Shown here: positions 6,290 to 10,341 of the stretch, in pieces
Numbering within the stretch: position 1 is the first letter of the stretch
Layout: each line of letters starts with the position of its first letter
Assembly: GCA_019411205.1 (NCBI GenBank)
Contig: DXRF01000061.1
Coordinates: 1-10,341 of the forward strand
Reading direction: 5' to 3'
Source of the DNA: Parabacteroides sp.
Lineage (GTDB): Bacteria; Bacteroidota; Bacteroidia; Bacteroidales; Tannerellaceae
DNA length: 10,341 bases
Translations under genes and position numbers: made by a program
The notes under the pieces: model-generated
The model's database searches: none
Told to the model about the DNA's origin: nothing
Seen by the model: only the letters and a program-made list of their open reading frames with translations

Positions 6290-7741
6290 CTATAGGAATC
6301 CTTGTCTTTTCAAAAAATCATCCGTCAACTCTTGGACTTTATAATACTCTTCCGTAAGCGGCTTTCTGTATAAAAAGATCGGATGACCGGCCCCTTCAAA
6401 AAGGTGTAGTTCGCAATCCACTCCCTTCTGCAAAAGTTTATCCCGATAGGCCTCGATCGTTTCGACCGATACGATAGGATCTTTCGTTCCAAGCAATATT
6501 AGGGTGGAGGGAGTCGCTTTTGAGACATGATGGATCGGTGAAATTTGTTCAAAATCCCTTTTGATTTCCGGAAAACCATAACCTCGCGAAACCATATCTA
6601 TAACCGGATAATATAACACGGAGAGGTTCGGCCTGTAACCCTCCAGAACAGTCTCATCACTCCCGATCGTTCCGAGTGCGGCAGCCAGATGTCCCCCGGC
6701 AGAACCACCGGCTACGGCAATCTTGTCCGGATCAAGCTGATAGTCCGAAGCATGGCTACGCAACCAACATATCGCATCTTTGGCATCCTCAAAACTCTCG
6801 AACGGAGTAGAATGGTGCAGATATCCGATACGATAATCAACCGATACAGCAACCATTCCTTTTGAAGCATAATAAGCACATTCACGATAAAACTGAATCG
6901 GAGTACCTAACTTCCAACCTCCTCCGAAGAAGTATACAATAGCCGGCCTTTTTTCCCCAGCCTGCATATTCCGGGGCTTGAAGATGTGAAGTGCCAGGGA
7001 ATCTCCATCCTCTAATGTCTTATACCGGACGATTTCAGGAGAGAACACCGTCTTCGATGAAGCCAGTACTTTCTTTAAGGCCTCGAACCAGACAGTCGCC
7101 ATCTTCTCCGCACCAGCCTTATTCGGATGTACTTTATCGTGTACCGTATAGTCTTGCCAGTTAAATCCCTGAGCCTGATTGACCAAAAAGACCTGTCCGG
7201 AGTTTAATCCGGCAACCATTTCCGCAATCTTCTCGTTCAATTCCGGGATATACGAATATTTAGGCAGTTTCCCGCTTGGTATTACCTGGGCAATCAAAAT
7301 ACGGACATTCGGATTGATCGCCTGTATTTTGTTGATAATAGACCTGTAAGAAGCTATCATTCCGGGAATAGGTTTCTCTTCCGCAAAATGGTTATGACCG
7401 GCATGGAGCAATACGATATCTGCCGGATAAAGCCGGTAGAGGCTGTCGATCTTCGACTCCAAAAACTCCACATTCTTACCGCTGAAACCACAATGATTAA
7501 GCGTCCCGATCCGGCATTTACTCTCACGAGGGCCGATAAAATCAAATTGATACCCGGCTGTAAATAATTTTTCCCAAAGTGGATACAAATAGCAAGTGAA
7601 GAAATCTGCTCCTTCCGTAATGGAATCACCTAATCCCATCAAGGTAAACCGTTCCTGTTTTTTCTCTTGTCCGGTGGTAGTGACGGAACAGCACAATAAA
7701 AAAAATAATATCAGATATAAATAAAGAGCTTTATGTTTCAT
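6290..7741 (-). CDS. Two-domain secreted esterase: SGNH hydrolase fused to an alpha/beta-hydrolase
   Basis: This 483-residue exported protein carries two independent esterase folds. After a hydrophobic signal sequence (residues 1-24; the cysteines at 17-18 do not form a standard lipobox), the first domain (about 30-228) is SGNH/GDSL type: GDSITEG with Ser40, a glycine block at GFSG (85-88), GHN (115-117) and DKVH with Asp202/His205. The second domain (about 235-483) is an acyl-esterase-type alpha/beta hydrolase: FFGGGW at the oxyanion hole (271-276), nucleophile elbow GGSAGG with Ser347, Asp421 in GTKDPIV and His453 in GAGHPIF. Both triads look complete. In the oxyanion motif the usual HGGG histidine is Phe. 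Such enzymes remove acetyl or other acyl groups from plant polysaccharides, which fits the hydrolase that follows. Acetylated pectin is a reasonable substrate guess but is inference. The gene begins 43 bp after a strong terminator; no clear promoter was found for it. Confidence 0.9.
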   Translation of the reverse strand: MKHKALYLYLILFFLLCCSVTTTGQEKKQERFTLMGLGDSITEGADFFTCYLYPLWEKLFTAGYQFDFIGPRESKCRIGTLNHCGFSGKNVEFLESKIDSLYRLYPADIVLLHAGHNHFAEEKPIPGMIASYRSIINKIQAINPNVRILIAQVIPSGKLPKYSYIPELNEKIAEMVAGLNSGQVFLVNQAQGFNWQDYTVHDKVHPNKAGAEKMATVWFEALKKVLASSKTVFSPEIVRYKTLEDGDSLALHIFKPRNMQAGEKRPAIVYFFGGGWKLGTPIQFYRECAYYASKGMVAVSVDYRIGYLHHSTPFESFEDAKDAICWLRSHASDYQLDPDKIAVAGGSAGGHLAAALGTIGSDETVLEGYRPNLSVLYYPVIDMVSRGYGFPEIKRDFEQISPIHHVSKATPSTLILLGTKDPIVSVETIEAYRDKLLQKGVDCELHLFEGAGHPIFLYRKPLTEEYYKVQELTDDFLKRQGFL

Positions 7742-7779
7742 GACTTTTTATACTTGCAATAGTTTTATGGACATATATT

Positions 7780-7849
7780 AAAAAGGTGTGTGTCAAAATA
7801 TGCTTGTCCCCACGCTTGACGCAGAGACAAGTACATTTTGACACACACC
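7780..7849 (-). terminator. Long-stem Rho-independent terminator after the FAD oxidoreductase gene
   Basis: Two 24-nt arms (7785-7808 and 7826-7849) pair with only one wobble and one mismatch around a 17-nt loop. The outer 15 bp (GGTGTGTGTCAAAAT) are perfect. On the minus-strand transcript the stem ends in CC followed directly by TTTTT (7784-7780), a classic U-tract. It begins 13 bp after the oxidoreductase stop codon at 7863. The stem is much longer than most terminators, so it may also be a dispersed repeat or protect the 3' end. Confidence 0.85.
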
Positions 7850-7862
7850 CATACTTCTCTGA

Positions 7863-9722
7863 TTATTGAACAACCGGTTTATCTTTCAATATACCACCTT
7901 CATTATAACGCTGATTATTCGGCAGTCCTTTCTTATTCACACCTTCTTTCATCAATGTCTTCAAATCTTCCAGATGCGAACGGTAAACACCACGAGGTGT
8001 CACATTATATTTCTTGCACAATGATGCTGCCATACCGACAACCTCTCCCATCATTCCCGTCGTACGCATCACACGGACTGTACCCAATGCCACGTGAGTC
8101 ACACTGATATTACGGCCGGCCATAAACAGGTTGTCCACATTACGCGAATACAGACAACGATACGGAACTGCATACGGATGGATCAGAATATGCTTCGTCA
8201 CCGCTTTGAACTCATTGCCCGGAAAATGTTCACTGTTTTTCGGATCCTGCCAATGCAAATCGATACTCCATGTCGTAGCGAAAGATGCATCTTCATGAGA
8301 CACGTTTTTCGTGATATCATCTTCCTTTAAAATATAGTCTCCCATCAGACGACGCGATTCACGCTTGCCGGCTACATAAGCAACCCAACCTAATTTTCGA
8401 TTCTTATACTGGTCATTTTCCTTCATACGATTTTTCAGATAACTCCAGTTTGAATAAACCACAAGCATTCCATAATCACGGATACGTTCGAAGTCCTTGA
8501 TCTGGTCGAAGTTCATACCTGTCTCCCACGTCCATTCTCCCATCATCACCTTTTCGCAATTCTTGTCGTTGAACTCCACTCCATAGCTGAACTCAGGAAA
8601 AGGACTCGATTTCTTGTTATCCACAGAATACCACTGGACGGAAGAACCCATTGTCAACTTATCTGCTTTCTCCGGAGCGATACTCTCACCATACTCGTCA
8701 CGACCTTCACGCCCCATACGGTAATCGGCTCCCGCCAGATAACCGATTGTCCCGTCTCCCGTACAATCGGAAAACAGAGGTGCCTTGAATTTTAATTCTT
8801 TACCACTTTCGATATGTTTGACAACAACCGATGTGATCTTATCACCTTCCTTTGTCACCCCTATCGCACGATAGTTCAGGAAAAGAGCCACATTCTTCTC
8901 ACCTGCCAACCAATCCATTTTCTTCTGATCTTCATAATATTCTGCCGGTTGTGCATTTCCTCCCTTTTCCGGACCAAATTCTTTCTGCAGACCACCAAGT
9001 TCCTTATAAGTTCCTTCTTCGATACGGCCTCCTAAATGAACACGTATCTCCGAGCTGTTATTTCCACCTACCACAGGACGGTCATTGATCAAAGCCACCT
9101 TACAACCCAGACGGGCAGCAGACACTGCAGCACTCATCCCTGCTATACCTGCTCCCACGACTACGAGATCATATTCACCGGCAACCGGTGCTTCATCCGG
9201 CAATCCCAATGCTTTGCGACGGAATGCTTCCAATTCCTTTATATCCGACGGAGGCATCTTGCCTGCTTCCGTAGTAAAGTAAATCGCATCGCAACGACCG
9301 TCAAACCCTGTCAAATCATGCAGTTTAATTACAGTTTTCAGATTCTTGACAGACACCTTTCCAGCTATCTGCCACATCCAGGCAGAACCTTCCACCCCCA
9401 ACGGAGAGGTCATCTTTTTACCTCCGACAGACAAACTGAATTTACCGGGGCCTTCCCCTTTTTTCCACGGGGAAGTCCAGTTATAGGTACGGACATATAC
9501 ATAATATTCTCCTTTTTCAGGAAATGTCACTTCGGTCGAAGCATCATCGACAGGTACACCCATCCCGTGCGCTAACAAATAGGGCGATCCCATCAAATCC
9601 ATAAACTGCTGGTCTACCTTCCAACCACCCTTGTTACTGAAACTTTCAGCCTCAATAAAAAGGTCTGCAGCTCGAACCGATCCAAAACTCAATAATAGTA
9701 ATAATGTTATAAACGTTTTCAT
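7863..9722 (-). CDS. Secreted FAD-dependent oxidoreductase with carbohydrate-binding-like N-terminal domain
   Basis: The product has 619 residues from the ATG at 9722. The reading frame is open up to a TTG at 9746, but that would put eight residues before a clean signal peptide (MKTFITLLLLLSFGSVRA, cleavage near residue 18) and overlap the upstream stop, so the ATG is chosen. Residues about 19-150 (LFIEAESF to IYFTT) look like a beta-sandwich of CBM6/35 or golvesin-like type. Residues from about 183 form an FAD_oxidored-type (PF12831-like) flavoprotein: dinucleotide motif VVVGAGIAG (187-195), VVGGNNSSEIRVHLGG (217-232), DCTGDGTIGYLAGA (319-332) and a conserved C-terminal FAD region NLFMAGRNISVTHVALGTVR (531-550). 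The reaction is unknown. The context suggests oxidation of a sugar or of an oligosaccharide end. It follows a paralogue after 16 bp and is closed by the terminator at 7780-7849, so the two are almost surely one transcription unit. Confidence 0.9.
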   Translation of the reverse strand: MKTFITLLLLLSFGSVRAADLFIEAESFSNKGGWKVDQQFMDLMGSPYLLAHGMGVPVDDASTEVTFPEKGEYYVYVRTYNWTSPWKKGEGPGKFSLSVGGKKMTSPLGVEGSAWMWQIAGKVSVKNLKTVIKLHDLTGFDGRCDAIYFTTEAGKMPPSDIKELEAFRRKALGLPDEAPVAGEYDLVVVGAGIAGMSAAVSAARLGCKVALINDRPVVGGNNSSEIRVHLGGRIEEGTYKELGGLQKEFGPEKGGNAQPAEYYEDQKKMDWLAGEKNVALFLNYRAIGVTKEGDKITSVVVKHIESGKELKFKAPLFSDCTGDGTIGYLAGADYRMGREGRDEYGESIAPEKADKLTMGSSVQWYSVDNKKSSPFPEFSYGVEFNDKNCEKVMMGEWTWETGMNFDQIKDFERIRDYGMLVVYSNWSYLKNRMKENDQYKNRKLGWVAYVAGKRESRRLMGDYILKEDDITKNVSHEDASFATTWSIDLHWQDPKNSEHFPGNEFKAVTKHILIHPYAVPYRCLYSRNVDNLFMAGRNISVTHVALGTVRVMRTTGMMGEVVGMAASLCKKYNVTPRGVYRSHLEDLKTLMKEGVNKKGLPNNQRYNEGGILKDKPVVQ

Positions 9723-9738
9723 GATAAATATATTTACA

Positions 9739-10341
9739 TTAGTCAATACTTTCAGCTTCCGGAAAACCTAATTTGCCAACACCCTGCTTCATCAAAGTTT
9801 TCAAATCCGATAAATATTTCTCATACACACCTCTAGGATCTGTATGATATTTCTTACATAAAGAAGCAGCCATTCCCACCACTTCTCCCATCATACCACC
9901 AGTTCTCATAACCCTTACAGTACCCAATGCAACATGAGTCACACTTATATCCCTGCCTGCCATAAACAAGTTTCCGATATTCCGGGAATACAGACAGCGA
10001 TATGGAACTGCATACGGTTTTATATCCTGTACATCGCAATAAGAAAGAAAAGGCTCCTCTTTCATTCCCTGTATTAGCTTGGGATAATGGAGATCGATGC
10101 CCCAAGTCGTAGTGAATGTCGCATCTTCATACTGAATATCATTCAATATGTCTTGTTCCCGTAAAACAAGATCGCCCATCAAACGACGAGATTCACGTTT
10201 CCCTCCTATATAAGCAACCCACGCCAACTTTTTCTTGGCAAACAGATCTCTCTTTTCACTCTTATTCTTCAAGAAATCCCAATTACCATAAACCGCCCGA
10301 AGAGCATGATCCCGGATATATTCTATTTCTGTTATCTGATC
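9739..10341 (-). CDS. FAD-dependent oxidoreductase paralogue, C-terminal part cut by the window edge
   Basis: The frame is open from the window edge at 10341 to the stop at 9739-9741, giving 200 visible residues beginning DQITEIEYIRDHALRAVYGN. An internal TTG at 10272 is not a credible start, because the residues before it align with the neighbouring paralogue (DQIKDFERIRDYG at 406-418 of the 619-residue protein). The visible part covers the family's C-terminal region, including AWVAYIGGKRESRRLMGD and NLFMAGRDISVTHVALGTVR. Over an 87-residue block the two proteins share 71 identical residues by hand count, yet their codons differ widely, so the duplication is not recent. It differs from its partner in the segment after TTWGIDLHY and lacks the partner's longer C-terminal tail. 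The N-terminal domains and any signal peptide lie outside the window. Confidence 0.9.
   Translation of the reverse strand, partial: DQITEIEYIRDHALRAVYGNWDFLKNKSEKRDLFAKKKLAWVAYIGGKRESRRLMGDLVLREQDILNDIQYEDATFTTTWGIDLHYPKLIQGMKEEPFLSYCDVQDIKPYAVPYRCLYSRNIGNLFMAGRDISVTHVALGTVRVMRTGGMMGEVVGMAASLCKKYHTDPRGVYEKYLSDLKTLMKQGVGKLGFPEAESID

Noticed and set aside
7742..7784. Possible -7 box (AACTATTG on the minus strand) before the esterase gene.
   Set aside because: It matches only four of the six fixed positions of the consensus and no -33 partner could be supported.
9723..9746. TTG at 9746 as the start of the complete oxidoreductase.
   Set aside because: It would add eight residues ahead of a normal signal peptide and overlap the upstream stop codon; the ATG at 9722 fits better.
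10270..10272. TTG as the start of a short 177-residue protein at the right edge.
   Set aside because: The frame continues to the window edge and the extra residues align with the paralogue, so this is an edge-truncated longer gene.

Overview
The window looks like chromosomal DNA of a gut-type Bacteroidota, most probably Bacteroides or Parabacteroides. The reasons are Bacteroides-style promoters (TTTG-N19-TAnnTTTG), the lack of clear Shine-Dalgarno sequences, MacB/FtsX-like permeases of a kind common in that group, and a Sec-exported set of carbohydrate-active enzymes. The genus is an inference from general character only.

Left part (1-3704, all minus strand): an ABC export module. In transcription order it has a full-length MacB/FtsX-like permease (3704-1338), a LolD/MacB-type ATPase (1139-459) and a second permease that runs off the window edge (335-1). 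The first two genes each carry the same upstream architecture. This is a 40-bp imperfect palindrome (3808-3847 and 1255-1294) centred about 75 bp upstream of a -24/-12 (sigma-54-like) promoter sharing the core TTTTGGCAYGCTKTTTG. It points to co-regulation of both units by one NtrC-type enhancer-binding activator that is not in the window. This is the most striking signal here.

Middle (3944-5111, plus strand): an MFS transporter divergent from the ABC module. Its -7 promoter box lies so close to the ATG that the mRNA should be leaderless or nearly so. Its 3' end overlaps the next, convergent gene by 22 bp.

Right part (5090-10341, all minus strand): a polysaccharide-degradation segment. In transcription order it has a tandem pair of FAD-dependent oxidoreductase paralogues (the first truncated by the window edge, the second complete with a signal peptide and a carbohydrate-binding-like N-terminal domain), a strong long-stem terminator, a two-domain SGNH + alpha/beta-hydrolase esterase, and a GH88/GH105-type unsaturated glucuronyl/galacturonyl hydrolase with its own Bacteroides promoter. 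Together these suggest deacylation, oxidation and final cleavage of lyase-derived unsaturated uronic-acid oligosaccharides (pectin/rhamnogalacturonan-like or similar) in the periplasm. No SusC/SusD pair, lyase or regulator is visible, so this would be only part of a polysaccharide utilisation locus.

No tRNA, rRNA, CRISPR array, insertion sequence or integrase was seen. The longest stretch without a gene is 252 bp (3705-3956) and is filled by the regulatory elements described.
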